Assembly (NCBI GenBank): GCA_016720855.1
Contig: JADKJU010000002.1
Span: 186,001 to 250,000, forward strand
Length of the DNA stretch: 64,000 nt
Source: Betaproteobacteria bacterium
Lineage (GTDB): Bacteria; Pseudomonadota; Gammaproteobacteria; Burkholderiales; Usitatibacteraceae
Direction of reading: 5' to 3'
Each line of letters starts with the position of its first letter. The stretch's first letter is position 1. The position numbers were made by a program, and so were the translations under genes. Below, piece by piece: positions 11,095 to 20,250 of this stretch. Under the pieces are notes generated by a model. That model had not been told where the DNA came from. It ran no database searches and was given only the letters and a program-made list of their open reading frames with translations.

Positions 11095-12075
11095 TCAGTC
11101 GAGCGTCACGTTGTTGTCGCGGGCAACCTTGCCCCACTTCGCGATCTCCTCCTTCACGTACAGGTCGAATTCCTCGGGCGTGCTGCCCACGATTTCCGCA
11201 CCCAGCCCCGTCAGTTTCTGGGCGATGTCGGGCATCTTCAGGATCTTGAGGATCTCCGAGTTGAGGCGGTTGATGATCTCCCTGGGCGTTCCGGCCGGCG
11301 CCATCACGCCGCCCCACGACACCGCCTCGAATCCGGGAAGGGTTTCGGCGACGGTCGGCACGTCCGGCAGCGACGGGAGGCGCTTGCTGCTGGTCACCGC
11401 GATGGCGCGCAGCTTCCCGGATCGCACGTGCGGCATGCCCGCGATGGCCGTCGGCAGCGCCACGTTCACCAGGCCCGACATCACGTCGATCATGCCGGGG
11501 GCGTCGCCCTTGTACGGGATGTGCTGCATCTTGATGCCGGCCATGGCGTTGAAGAGCTCGCCCGACAGGTGGTTGGACGCGCCATTGCCGGCGGAGGCGA
11601 ACGTGACCTTTCCGGGGTTCGCCTTCGCGTAGGCAATCAGGTCGGGGACCGTCTTCACGGGCAGCGAGGGCGTGACGACCATGATCTGCGGCACGATCGT
11701 CGTGAGCGTGATCGCCGCGAAATCCTTGATGGCATCGTAGGGAAGCTTCTTGTACACGACCGCATTGATGGCATTGGGCCCGAGGTTCGCCATGAGGATC
11801 GTGTAGCCGTCCGGCGCGCTCTTGGCGACGTACTCCGTCGCGATGATGCCGTTCGCGCCCGGCTTGTTCTCGATCACCACGGACTGCCCGAGGGATTCGG
11901 TCAGCTTGGCGCCGATGAGCCGGGCCGTGACGTCGGAGGCCCCGCCGGGGGGGTACACGACGATGAACTTGATGGCCTGCCTGGTCGGCCAGCCCTGCGC
12001 CTGTGCGGCCATCGGAATCGCCAGGGCGGCAACGAGGCCCAGGGCGAAGTGTCGAACGATCGAGGCAAGCTTCAT
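11095..12075 (-). CDS. Bug-family (TTT) periplasmic solute receptor
   Basis: A 326-residue periplasmic receptor with an N-terminal signal peptide (cleavage after AQA at about residue 28). Family hallmarks are IKFIVVYPPGGASD near the mature N-terminus, ENKPGANGI, and HIPYKGDAPGMIDV. Bug receptors bind carboxylates, amino acids or related compounds for tripartite tricarboxylate transporters, and many are orphans. No TctA/TctB membrane genes are in this window. Two in-frame ATGs exist, at 12081 and 12075. The strong AGGAGG at 12084-12089 lies 8 bases from the second, so I chose 12075. Its presence suggests uptake of the operon's substrate. Confidence 0.9.
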   Translation of the reverse strand: MKLASIVRHFALGLVAALAIPMAAQAQGWPTRQAIKFIVVYPPGGASDVTARLIGAKLTESLGQSVVIENKPGANGIIATEYVAKSAPDGYTILMANLGPNAINAVVYKKLPYDAIKDFAAITLTTIVPQIMVVTPSLPVKTVPDLIAYAKANPGKVTFASAGNGASNHLSGELFNAMAGIKMQHIPYKGDAPGMIDVMSGLVNVALPTAIAGMPHVRSGKLRAIAVTSSKRLPSLPDVPTVAETLPGFEAVSWGGVMAPAGTPREIINRLNSEILKILKMPDIAQKLTGLGAEIVGSTPEEFDLYVKEEIAKWGKVARDNNVTLD

Positions 12076-12083
12076 GTCCATAT

Positions 12084-12089
12084 CCTCCT
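12084..12089 (-). promoter_or_regulatory. ribosome binding site deciding the Bug receptor start
   Basis: AGGAGG on the minus strand is 8 bases before the ATG at 12075 and only 2 bases before the alternative ATG at 12081. The spacing favours the downstream start. Confidence 0.6.
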
Positions 12090-12121
12090 TCTGCGGGTTG
12101 GGCTTCCTGCCGGGGCCGGCT

Positions 12122-13342
12122 CTAGATGACGCCCCGGTCCTTCAATGACGCGATCTCCCCGGGCGCGAGCCCCAGCATGTCGCCCAGCACCTGCTGCGTG
12201 TGCTGGCCGAGGACGGGGGGCGCCGTGGAGTACTCGATTGGGGTTCGCGAGAAGCGGATGGGGTTGGCCACCTGCGGCACGGTGCCCGCCTGCGGATGCG
12301 GCAGGTCGAAGCGCAGGCCGCGCTCGATCACCTGGGGGTCGGCGAACACCTGGTCGATGGTGTTGATCGGGCCGCAGGGCACGGCCTCGGCTTCCAGCAC
12401 CACCATCCATTCCTGCGTGGTTCGCGTCTTCATCGCCCCGGCGATGTGCGCCACCAGGGCGCTGCGGTTCGCCAGGCGCGAGCGGTTGTCGATGAAGCGC
12501 GGCTCCATCGCGATGGCCAGACCCGCAACCGCGCAGAACTTGCGGAACTGGTTGTCGTTGCCGATCGCAAGGATCAGGTTGCCGTCCTTCGTGGGGAAGC
12601 TCTGGTAGGGCGTGAGGTTGGGGTGCGCGTTTCCCCAGCGCACCGGCACCTTCCCCGAGACGAGGTAGTTGAGGTTGTGGTTCATGAGCCACGAGACCTG
12701 GGAGTCGAGCAGCGACATGTCGATGTGCTGGCCCCGCCCGCTCGAATCGCGCTCGCGCAGTGCGGCGAGGATCGCGATCGTGGAGTACATGCCGGTCATC
12801 ATGTCGGCGATGGGCACACCGCATTTCTGCGGCCCGCCGCCGGGCAGCTCGTCGCGCTCGCCCGTGATGCTCATGAGCCCGCCCATGGCCTGGATCATGA
12901 AGTCGTAACCCGCGCGCGCGCGGTAGGGGCCGGTCTGGCCGAAGCCGGTGATGGAGCAATAGACGAGGCGCGGGTTCACGGCCGAGAGCGTCTCGTAGTC
13001 GAGGCCGTAGCGCTGCATGTCGCCGAACTTGTAGTTCTCCACCAGCACGTCGCTCTTCGCGGCGAGCGCGCGCGCCAGGCGCTGGCCTTCCGCGCTCGCG
13101 ATGTCGAGCGTGATCGACTGCTTGCCGCGGTTCGTGGAGGCGAAGTACGCGGAGTCGGTCGTGTCCGTGCCGTCGGGCCGGTGCAGGAAGGGCGGGCCCC
13201 AGGCGCGCGTGTCGTCACCGCTGCCCGGGCGCTCCACCTTGATCACCTCCGCGCCCAGGTCCGCGAGCACCTGCGTGCACCACGGGCCGGCGAGGATGCG
13301 GCCCAGGTCGAGGACGCGGATGCCGTTCAGCGTGCCGGGCAT
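12122..13342 (-). CDS. family III (CaiB/BaiF) CoA-transferase
   Basis: A 406-residue CoA-transferase. The N-terminal signature LAGPWCTQVLADLGAEVIK is typical, and the catalytic Asp, which forms the aspartyl-CoA anhydride, is predicted at residue 180 in GVPIADMMTG. Full family length is present. It would activate a carboxylate to its CoA ester in the cytosol, using succinyl-CoA or another donor. In this operon it probably activates an intermediate made by the FAD enzymes or the dehydratase. The start is 34 bases after the stop of the FAD-linked oxidase. The substrate cannot be read from the sequence. Confidence 0.88.
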   Translation of the reverse strand: MPGTLNGIRVLDLGRILAGPWCTQVLADLGAEVIKVERPGSGDDTRAWGPPFLHRPDGTDTTDSAYFASTNRGKQSITLDIASAEGQRLARALAAKSDVLVENYKFGDMQRYGLDYETLSAVNPRLVYCSITGFGQTGPYRARAGYDFMIQAMGGLMSITGERDELPGGGPQKCGVPIADMMTGMYSTIAILAALRERDSSGRGQHIDMSLLDSQVSWLMNHNLNYLVSGKVPVRWGNAHPNLTPYQSFPTKDGNLILAIGNDNQFRKFCAVAGLAIAMEPRFIDNRSRLANRSALVAHIAGAMKTRTTQEWMVVLEAEAVPCGPINTIDQVFADPQVIERGLRFDLPHPQAGTVPQVANPIRFSRTPIEYSTAPPVLGQHTQQVLGDMLGLAPGEIASLKDRGVI

Positions 13343-13376
13343 GGGTCCTGCCGATCGGGATGGCGAAGGGGTGCGG

Positions 13377-14996
13377 TCACGGGTCCACCAGGATGCCGGG
13401 ATTCAGGATGAGCTTCGGGTCGAGCTTGTGCTTCACCACGCGCAGCGTCTCGGCGAAGAGCGGAGGGATTTCCCTGTCGTACCACTGGCGGTGGTCGGGA
13501 CCGAGCGAATGGTGGTGCGTGATCGTGCCGCCCGCGTCGCACATCGCCTGCGAGGCGGCCGACTTGATGGCCCAGAACTGCTCGACCAGCTTCGACTTGT
13601 CGCCGAACGCGTGCCAGGTGAAGTAGGGCGCCGGTCCGTCGGGATAGACGTGGGTGAAGCGCACGGTGCAGGTGCCCGGGCGGCCCGTCACTTCGCGGAT
13701 GGCGGCCAGCGTTCGCTCCTTCACGCTCGCCTGGAAGGCCATGTAGCGGTCCCACGTGATGCAGCTCTCGCTCGTGTCGCGCATCACGCCGCGGGCGATC
13801 GCGTGCTGGCGCAGGTACGGCCCGCGCAGGAACTTGTTGCGCCAGTTGCCGGCCGCGCCCTTGCGCTGCGAATCCTCCTCCTGCAGCGCCTGCTTGTCCC
13901 ATTCCCCGCCGTGGTCCGCGCAGATCTCGAGCGCGCGGTTCATCCACGGCTCGAGCGGATGGTCGCCCGACTCGAAGGTGAGCACGAGGATGTCCTTCGT
14001 GCCGTCGCCGGCCTCCGTGAACAGCGCCTCTTCGCGCTCGAGGAGGCGCGCATTGGCGGGGTTCAGGCCCGACTGGCTGATCACGCGCACCGCCTCCACC
14101 GCCCTGGCGTAGTCGCCGAAGCGCACCGTCGTCGCAAGCCGGAAGGTGGGCTTCTTGTGCAGGCGCACCCACGCCTCCGTGACGATCCCCAGCGCGCCTT
14201 CGGAGCCCAGGAACAGGCGATCGGGATTGGGGCCGGCGCCGGAGGTGGGCCAGCGGCGCGATGCGATGAGGCCTGCAGGCGTCACCACGCGCAGGCTCTC
14301 GATGTGGTCGTCGATCTGCGTGTAGGCCGTGGCGTAATGGCCCGCGGCGCGCGTGACGATCCAGCCCCCGAGCGTGGAGAACTCCCAGGCCTGCAGGAAG
14401 AAGCGCATGGTGAGGCCCGTGGGCTTCAGCTGGCGCTCCATGTCCGGGCCCAGGACGCCGGCCTGGATGCGCGCGGCCTGCGAGGTCTTGTCCACCTCGA
14501 GCACCTTGTCCAGGTGCTTGAGGTCGATGGTCACCAGGCCCTTGAAGCGCTCGTCGCGGGTGTGGTTCACGCCGCCTGTCACGCTCGAGCCGCCGCCGAA
14601 GGGAACGGCCGCGTAGCCGTTGGAGCCACACCAGTCGAGCACCGCGGCGACATCGGCCTCGTCGCGCGGATAGGCCACCACGTCGGGAGGATTCGAGAAA
14701 TCGCGCCGATGGATCATGCGCGCCAGGTCGTGCACCGAGCGGCCGTAAGTGTGGAAGAGGCGGTCGTACTTCTCGTCGGTGCAGAAGGCCTTGAGCGGGC
14801 CGGGAATCGCCACGCGCGAGGCGCGGATCGTGGTCTCGGATTCCACCGGCATCGGCGCCGGGTCGAAGCGATCGACCTTGAAGAGGGTGGACCACGTCTT
14901 CTCGAACCAGCCGAGTTCCTCCGCCGAGACGGCATCCTCCTCGTACCCCCAGCCGTAGAAACTGCGCCGCTTCCCGCCCGTCATCGCGTCACCCAT
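13377..14996 (-). CDS. FAD-binding oxidase of the alkylglycerone-phosphate-synthase/D-lactate dehydrogenase type
   Basis: A 539-residue flavoprotein of the FAD_binding_4/FAD-oxidase_C group. The FAD-binding loop PFGGGSSVTGG is at about residues 132-142, with RAAGHYATAYTQIDDHIES and FLGSEGALGIVTEA further on. The opening RRSFYGWGYEE resembles alkyldihydroxyacetone-phosphate synthases. Bacterial homologues in catabolic operons are more often 2-hydroxy-acid oxidases. It is the first gene of the seven-gene operon. The ATG at 14996 has GGAGG six bases upstream, and two operator-like palindromes lie immediately in front. Confidence 0.82.
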   Translation of the reverse strand: MGDAMTGGKRRSFYGWGYEEDAVSAEELGWFEKTWSTLFKVDRFDPAPMPVESETTIRASRVAIPGPLKAFCTDEKYDRLFHTYGRSVHDLARMIHRRDFSNPPDVVAYPRDEADVAAVLDWCGSNGYAAVPFGGGSSVTGGVNHTRDERFKGLVTIDLKHLDKVLEVDKTSQAARIQAGVLGPDMERQLKPTGLTMRFFLQAWEFSTLGGWIVTRAAGHYATAYTQIDDHIESLRVVTPAGLIASRRWPTSGAGPNPDRLFLGSEGALGIVTEAWVRLHKKPTFRLATTVRFGDYARAVEAVRVISQSGLNPANARLLEREEALFTEAGDGTKDILVLTFESGDHPLEPWMNRALEICADHGGEWDKQALQEEDSQRKGAAGNWRNKFLRGPYLRQHAIARGVMRDTSESCITWDRYMAFQASVKERTLAAIREVTGRPGTCTVRFTHVYPDGPAPYFTWHAFGDKSKLVEQFWAIKSAASQAMCDAGGTITHHHSLGPDHRQWYDREIPPLFAETLRVVKHKLDPKLILNPGILVDP

Positions 14997-15031
14997 CGCC
15001 TGCCTCCTTCCCGCTGCCCGTGGAACCGCTG

Positions 15032-15045
15032 TGAATACATAGTCA
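15032..15045. promoter_or_regulatory. operator-like palindrome 1, LacI type
   Basis: TGAATACATAGTCA matches the perfect palindrome at 15088-15101 at 12 of 14 positions. It has the symmetric half-sites and two-base centre seen in LacI-family operators. It lies 36 bases upstream of the oxidase start at 14996. Inference: bound by the LacI regulator encoded in the operon. Confidence 0.55.
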
Positions 15046-15087
15046 GACGGAGTTCCAAGCGCTCAGGGACCCCGGAAAGCGCAATGA

Positions 15088-15101
15088 TGACTACGTAGTC
15101 A
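15088..15101. promoter_or_regulatory. operator-like palindrome 2, LacI type
   Basis: TGACTACGTAGTCA is a perfect palindrome with a central CG, the usual centre of LacI-family operators; the symmetry extends to 16 bases (15087-15102). Its centre is 56 bases from that of the first site. It overlaps the stop codon of the transporter gene upstream, so it is unlikely to be conserved for coding reasons alone. Confidence 0.6.
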
Positions 15102-16616
15102 TTGTTTGTCAACGGATTCCGCGCCGGGGGCGGGCGCCGGGCACAGCCAGCGCTCCCCAAGCTCGAAGGCGGCATGCACGGCAAGGGCCAGGGCCGCGGC
15201 CGGGATGGCCCCCGCGAGAAGGAGGGCGTTGTCGTTCACGGCGAGCCCCTGGGCGATCCGCTCGCCGAAGCCGCCCGCGCCGACGAATGCCGCGATCGTC
15301 GCCGTGCCGACGTTCACGACCGCCGAGGTCTTAACTCCCGCGAGGATCATCGGGAGTGCCAGCGGCAGCTCGATCCTCGCAAGCGACTGGCCCGGCGTGA
15401 GCCCGAGCGCCAGCGCCGCATCCCGCAGTCCCCGGGGCACGCCCAGCAGCCCCGCATGCGTGTTGCGCGCGATGGGCAGCAGGGCATAGAGGAACAGGGC
15501 GAGGAGCGCGGGCCCGGCGCCGATGCCGGTGAGGGGAATGAGAAAGGCGAGGAGCGCCAGCGACGGCACCGTCTGCACGAGGCCCGCCAGCGCCAGCACC
15601 GGCTGCGCGAAGGCACGCACGCGAGCCGCGAGGACCCCCATCGGTACGCCCAGGGCCACGGCCGCCGCAAGCGAGGCGAAGACCAGCGTCACGTGCTCGA
15701 TCGCGAGCCGCGCGAAGTCGGGTGCGAAGACGGCCGACCAGAGACCCCGCGAGGCGCCTGCCGGCCCGCCGCCCAGGAATTCGCCCGCCACCTGGTCGAA
15801 GGGCACCCGGTCGAGTTCCGCCCGGGCGTTGAGGCGGATCATCGTCCGCTCGTCGAGCCGCCCTTCGAGCGCCTTCCACGCAGCGAATGCCGCAGGGTGG
15901 CGGGCCGGTGCGTCGATGCGGTGCAGCACCACGGCGTCGTAGCGCGGGAAGAATCCCCGGTCGTCGATGAGCACACGCACGGCGAAGCGTGCGATCTTCG
16001 CGTCCGTCGTGTAGATGTCGATCACGTCGACCTGCCCGGCGCCGAGCGCCTCGTAGGCAAGGCCGTGGTCGAGCCCGCGCGGGCTTGCCTGCGGCAAGGC
16101 GTACGCCGCCTTGAGCCCCGGCCATCCGTCCTCGCGCCGCAGGAATTCGTGCGACAGGCCCAGGGCGAGATCCCCATGGCGCGCGAGATCGGAGACGGTC
16201 GCGATGCCCTTGGCGGCGGCCACACTCTCGCGGATGCCCAGCGCGTAGCCATCGGAAAATCCGAGCGGAATGCTCGCCGCCAGCCCCATCGGCGCAAGCC
16301 GGCGGTTCAGGCCCGCCAGGTCGAGAGGTTGCGTTTGCTTGAGGATCTCGCGCGCGATCGTGCCGGTGTACTCGGGGTAGGCGTCGATGGCGCCGCGCGA
16401 CAGGGCCTCGAAGAGGATCGCGGTATTGCCGAGGCCGGGGCGCAGTTCGACCCGCTCGCCCGCGCGTTCGGCCGACTGGGCGAGAAGCTCGCCCAGCACG
16501 TAGCTCTCGGTGAAGCGCTTGGAGCCCACGCGCAGGGGCTCCGCGCCTTTGGCCGGCGCGATGAGCGCGGCGATGAGGGCGAGGAAGGCGGCGATTCGGG
16601 CACGGCTCGGGATCAT
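15099..16616 (-). CDS. quaternary-amine-type ABC transporter: solute-binding domain fused to permease
   Basis: A 505-residue fusion. After a signal peptide (about residues 1-24), residues 25-275 form an OpuAC-like binding domain (VGSKRFTESYVLGEL; then GAIDAYPEYTGT). Residues about 285-495 form an OpuCB-like permease with five or six membrane segments and the ATPase-contact loop around ALALGLTPGQSLARIELPL. Such systems import glycine betaine, choline, carnitine or similar compounds. The binding domain precedes the permease, the reverse of the better known permease-receptor fusions. No OpuA-type ATPase gene is adjacent. It starts 7 bases after the ABC-2/M1 gene, so it may be co-transcribed with it. 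Confidence 0.82.
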   Translation of the reverse strand: MIPSRARIAAFLALIAALIAPAKGAEPLRVGSKRFTESYVLGELLAQSAERAGERVELRPGLGNTAILFEALSRGAIDAYPEYTGTIAREILKQTQPLDLAGLNRRLAPMGLAASIPLGFSDGYALGIRESVAAAKGIATVSDLARHGDLALGLSHEFLRREDGWPGLKAAYALPQASPRGLDHGLAYEALGAGQVDVIDIYTTDAKIARFAVRVLIDDRGFFPRYDAVVLHRIDAPARHPAAFAAWKALEGRLDERTMIRLNARAELDRVPFDQVAGEFLGGGPAGASRGLWSAVFAPDFARLAIEHVTLVFASLAAAVALGVPMGVLAARVRAFAQPVLALAGLVQTVPSLALLAFLIPLTGIGAGPALLALFLYALLPIARNTHAGLLGVPRGLRDAALALGLTPGQSLARIELPLALPMILAGVKTSAVVNVGTATIAAFVGAGGFGERIAQGLAVNDNALLLAGAIPAAALALAVHAAFELGERWLCPAPAPGAESVDKQ

Positions 16617-16623
16617 GGACGAC

Positions 16624-19600
16624 TCACGAAGCGGGTTTCACCTCCGTGAGATTGTCGTCCGAATTGCGGTCGATGCGCTTGTTGAACGGGTCGACGCCCA
16701 CCCACTTCGGCTGCTGGTCGACGACCAGGTCGATCTTCGCGGTGCCGGAGACCACCGTGCGCCGCTCGACCAAGAGCACGCTCGCCTTCGAAAAGCCCTT
16801 CTTGCCGGGCTGTGCGGTGAAGACCCCGATCTCGAACGGCTCCGAGAGCGGCGCTTGCGTCTCCTTGCCCTGGCCGTCGGCGTAGAGCTTCCTGCCCTCG
16901 ACCGAGAAGCTCACCTCGTACCGGCCGTCGCCGCGCTTCTTCCACGTGGCGTCCTTCGCCTTCATGTCGTAAAGCGTGATTTTCTCAAAGAGATCGGAAA
17001 TGAGCGCCTCGTGCTGCGGCCCCGCCTCCTCGCGCAGCATCCTCACGAACTCGCTCGAGGAAGGATAGGGCGCGGGCTTGAAGGCGTATTGCGCGATGAG
17101 CCGGCGCAGCGCCCGGTCCACCGCCTCCTCGCCGACGGCCTCCTTCAGCCAGTACATGACGAGCGCGCCCTTGCGGTAATGGACGTAGCCCTGGTTCTCC
17201 ACGCGCACGAGCGGCAACTCCTCCACCACCTCGCCGCCGCGGGCGCGCAGGTAGCCGTCCAGCTCGTACTTGAGGAACTTGCGCATCATTTCCGGCCCGT
17301 AGAGCTTCTCCATGACGAGCATCGCCGAATACTGCGCGAAGCTCTCGGAGAGCATCGTCATGCCCTGCTTGTCGGCGCCGATCACCTGGTGTGCCCACCA
17401 CTGGTGCGCGATCTCGTGCGCCGTCACGTAGGTGACGAGGTCGATCTTCTCGTCGCCGTCGGCCGTCTTCGCCGGATGGTTCTGGATGAACCCGATTGTC
17501 TCGGAATAGGGAACCGTGTTGGCGAAGGACTGGGCGAAGCTCTCGTAGCCGGGAAACTCGAGGATGCGCGCCTGCCGGAACTGGTAGGGCGAGAACGCGC
17601 GGGTGAAGACCGCGAACGAGGCCTTCATCGCGTCGTTCATGAGCTGGGCGTTGTGGCCGTGCTCCGGGTGGTGGTACACCGCGAGCGCGACGGACTCGCC
17701 CGCGGCCGGCTTCCACACGTCGGCCTTCACCGCGTACTTCGCCGACTGCATCGAGAAGAAGTGCATGATCGGCGCTTCGGTCCGGGTGTGCAGCGTGCGC
17801 CTGCCGTTTGCGGTTTCGTCCGAGAGGGCATAGCCCGGCGCGACGGGAATCTGGTCGGCGTCGGTGCTGACGGTGAGGTCGGCTTTCACCCAGTCGCTGT
17901 CGTGGCGGATGTAGTTGTTGGCCCGCGCGCCCTCGTCCTCGAGCTTCGCCGGCCTGAGCTCCGGCGGCAACCCGTACTTGCGCCGCTTGGCACGGTCGGT
18001 GAGGAGCATCGCGTGGTCCATGCCCAGGAGCGGGGCCACCTCGAAGTTGTTGAGGAAAGTGCCGTTCGCGACGATCCGCGTGAGCGGCCGCGCGTTCGGG
18101 AAACCCCGCTCCTCGAGCGTCGAGGCGAAGCGCACGGTGCGCCGTTCGCCAGGCTGCATCGGCACCTCGAACCGGTAGATGCGGTAGTGCAGGTCCGCGT
18201 ATTCCTTCTCGAGCTTCGCGCCCTCGACGGCAAGCTCCGTCATGGCGAGCCGGGAGTCGGGATTCCAGCGCACGTGCACGACGGGGAGCGCCGCGTCCGT
18301 GCGGTTCTCGATCGCGTATTCGCCGCGAGTCAGCGCGCGCACCTCGCGCGGATACAGGTCCACCGCGAGCTTCACGTCCGTGATGCGCGGCTGCGGCACT
18401 TTCTCGTAGGCAAGCAGCGTCTTCTCGTACTCGGCCATGGCCTCCTCGCGCTGCGGGCCGGTCATGTACCTGTTGAGCCCGTTCGTGTTGTGGAAGATGA
18501 AGGCCCCCGTGCCCGCGAATCCGGCAAGGCCGATCGCCAGCGCGGCCCCGGACGCACCGCGAAGGCGCGTGCCCAGGCGAGCCAGGCGCGGCGCCAGGCG
18601 CATTTCCGTGCCGCGCCGCCACAGGCAGTGCGAGAGCACGACGAGCACGAAACCGAAGGCGAGCCAGTACGCCTGGAACCAGGCCTGCCCGATCCAGAAG
18701 CGCCCCAGGCCGTTCATGTCGGACAGGGGCGCGGGCGGGACGCCGGCGTAGCTGTAGAGGTTGTGCTCGAAGCCCGCTGCCGCGAGCGAGATCGTCGCGA
18801 CCAGGTAAACGAGCATCACCGCCCAGCCCATGAACTTGTGGGGAACGAGCACCTGGATGAAGACCGATAGCGCCGCCATCTGCAGGGCCGCGATCACGCC
18901 GGGCAGCGCGAACCACAGCAGGTAATGGCCGATCTCCAGGCGCGTGTAGCCGTGCCAGAGCTGGAACCCGACGCCGACCAGGATCCCCGCCACGTACGTC
19001 GAGACGAGCACGCCCGCGATGGCGAGGATCTTGGGCACGACGAACGCCCAGTCCGGGGCGGCGCTCGCGCCGACGATCTCGTGCATGCGCCGGTCGTGGT
19101 CGCGCCAGACGAGCTCGCCCGCGTAGTAGATGGCGATGATGATCGGGATGATGGAGAAGGATCCCTGGAGCACCTCGACCATCGCGCGCGTGACCGGAAA
19201 GTAGTCGACGCCGCGCAGCGTGGTGGACCCGGCCATCCCGCCGAAGGCGTTGAACATGCCGACGGCGAGCAGCACGAAGAACGCGGGGCTGCGGAACACG
19301 AAGCGCATGTCGAAACGCGTGAGGGCGCCGAACTGGCTCCGGCTCGTTGCCGGGCCGGCCCGGGGAGCGGATACGGCACGCGGGACCGGGGCGGGTCTCC
19401 CCCCCTCGTCCAGGGCCTTCGCGCTCGCCATCGATATCGCCGCGCCCTGCGTGCCGAAGCGGAAGCGCCAGTAGGCCAGCAGGAACAGGACAGCGCCCAC
19501 TGAGACCCAGATGAGGCGGTTGTAGAGCATCAGGCCCGAGATCGGCGGCAGCATCGTGTTGCGCTCCGTGGCCGTCCAGTAGCGCGTCATGCGCGTGAGC

Positions 19601-20241
19601 GCGCTCATGCCGAACGGGTCGGTAAGGCTCGCGATCGCGTCGTAGGCGGGGTCGCGCATCAGTACGCGGCTCGTGGTGAAGAGCACGAGAAAGGCCACGA
19701 GCCCCACGTAGGTCCACATCATCGAGCGCGTCACGGTGGCCAGCGCGAAGAAGCCGGCGGCCATCACGAGGAGGGTCGGGAGCCCGATCACGAAGAGCGC
19801 GTAGAGGTAATGGCCCGCGACGAAAGGACCCACCTTCTCGGGGTCGAGCCACGGCATCCACGACCCGACGAGCATCCCGAGCGCGACGGACGAGAGGACG
19901 AGGAAGGCGACGAGAGCGGCGCCCGCGAAACGGCCCACCAGGTAGTCGAGCTTGGTGATCCGCGTGGCCTGCAGGAGCGGCGCGAACCCGGTCTCGTCGT
20001 CGCGCACGATCACGTTTGACACGAACGCGGTGACGATGAACACCGCGAACACGCCCATGACTCCCACCGTCTGGGCGATGGCGAACGGGGAATTCACGTT
20101 GACGTTGCCCTTCCCCCCGATCTGGATCTCGTCCATGGTGACCGAACCGAAGGTGAGCAGGAAGAAGAGCGCGAAGCCGACCGCGAAGAGCGGGGCGCGC
20201 AGCTGGTAGCGGACCTCGAAGGCCGCGATGCGGGCGAGCAT
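16624..20241 (-). CDS. ABC-2 permease fused to an M1-family metallopeptidase
   Basis: A 1205-residue membrane protein. The N-terminal half (about residues 1-600) has two sets of hydrophobic segments resembling ABC-2 permeases. The C-terminal half is an M1 aminopeptidase-like domain with the zinc motif HEIAHQWW (His942, Glu943, His946) and a downstream Glu in LSESFAQYSA, the expected third ligand. This combination is a known but uncharacterised family. The active site should be extracytoplasmic. It begins 9 bases after the stop of the ABC ATPase, which is presumably its energiser. It may export or process peptides. The substrate is unknown. Confidence 0.85.
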   Translation of the reverse strand: MLARIAAFEVRYQLRAPLFAVGFALFFLLTFGSVTMDEIQIGGKGNVNVNSPFAIAQTVGVMGVFAVFIVTAFVSNVIVRDDETGFAPLLQATRITKLDYLVGRFAGAALVAFLVLSSVALGMLVGSWMPWLDPEKVGPFVAGHYLYALFVIGLPTLLVMAAGFFALATVTRSMMWTYVGLVAFLVLFTTSRVLMRDPAYDAIASLTDPFGMSALTRMTRYWTATERNTMLPPISGLMLYNRLIWVSVGAVLFLLAYWRFRFGTQGAAISMASAKALDEGGRPAPVPRAVSAPRAGPATSRSQFGALTRFDMRFVFRSPAFFVLLAVGMFNAFGGMAGSTTLRGVDYFPVTRAMVEVLQGSFSIIPIIIAIYYAGELVWRDHDRRMHEIVGASAAPDWAFVVPKILAIAGVLVSTYVAGILVGVGFQLWHGYTRLEIGHYLLWFALPGVIAALQMAALSVFIQVLVPHKFMGWAVMLVYLVATISLAAAGFEHNLYSYAGVPPAPLSDMNGLGRFWIGQAWFQAYWLAFGFVLVVLSHCLWRRGTEMRLAPRLARLGTRLRGASGAALAIGLAGFAGTGAFIFHNTNGLNRYMTGPQREEAMAEYEKTLLAYEKVPQPRITDVKLAVDLYPREVRALTRGEYAIENRTDAALPVVHVRWNPDSRLAMTELAVEGAKLEKEYADLHYRIYRFEVPMQPGERRTVRFASTLEERGFPNARPLTRIVANGTFLNNFEVAPLLGMDHAMLLTDRAKRRKYGLPPELRPAKLEDEGARANNYIRHDSDWVKADLTVSTDADQIPVAPGYALSDETANGRRTLHTRTEAPIMHFFSMQSAKYAVKADVWKPAAGESVALAVYHHPEHGHNAQLMNDAMKASFAVFTRAFSPYQFRQARILEFPGYESFAQSFANTVPYSETIGFIQNHPAKTADGDEKIDLVTYVTAHEIAHQWWAHQVIGADKQGMTMLSESFAQYSAMLVMEKLYGPEMMRKFLKYELDGYLRARGGEVVEELPLVRVENQGYVHYRKGALVMYWLKEAVGEEAVDRALRRLIAQYAFKPAPYPSSSEFVRMLREEAGPQHEALISDLFEKITLYDMKAKDATWKKRGDGRYEVSFSVEGRKLYADGQGKETQAPLSEPFEIGVFTAQPGKKGFSKASVLLVERRTVVSGTAKIDLVVDQQPKWVGVDPFNKRIDRNSDDNLTEVKPAS

Positions 20242-20250
20242 GGTGGCGCT

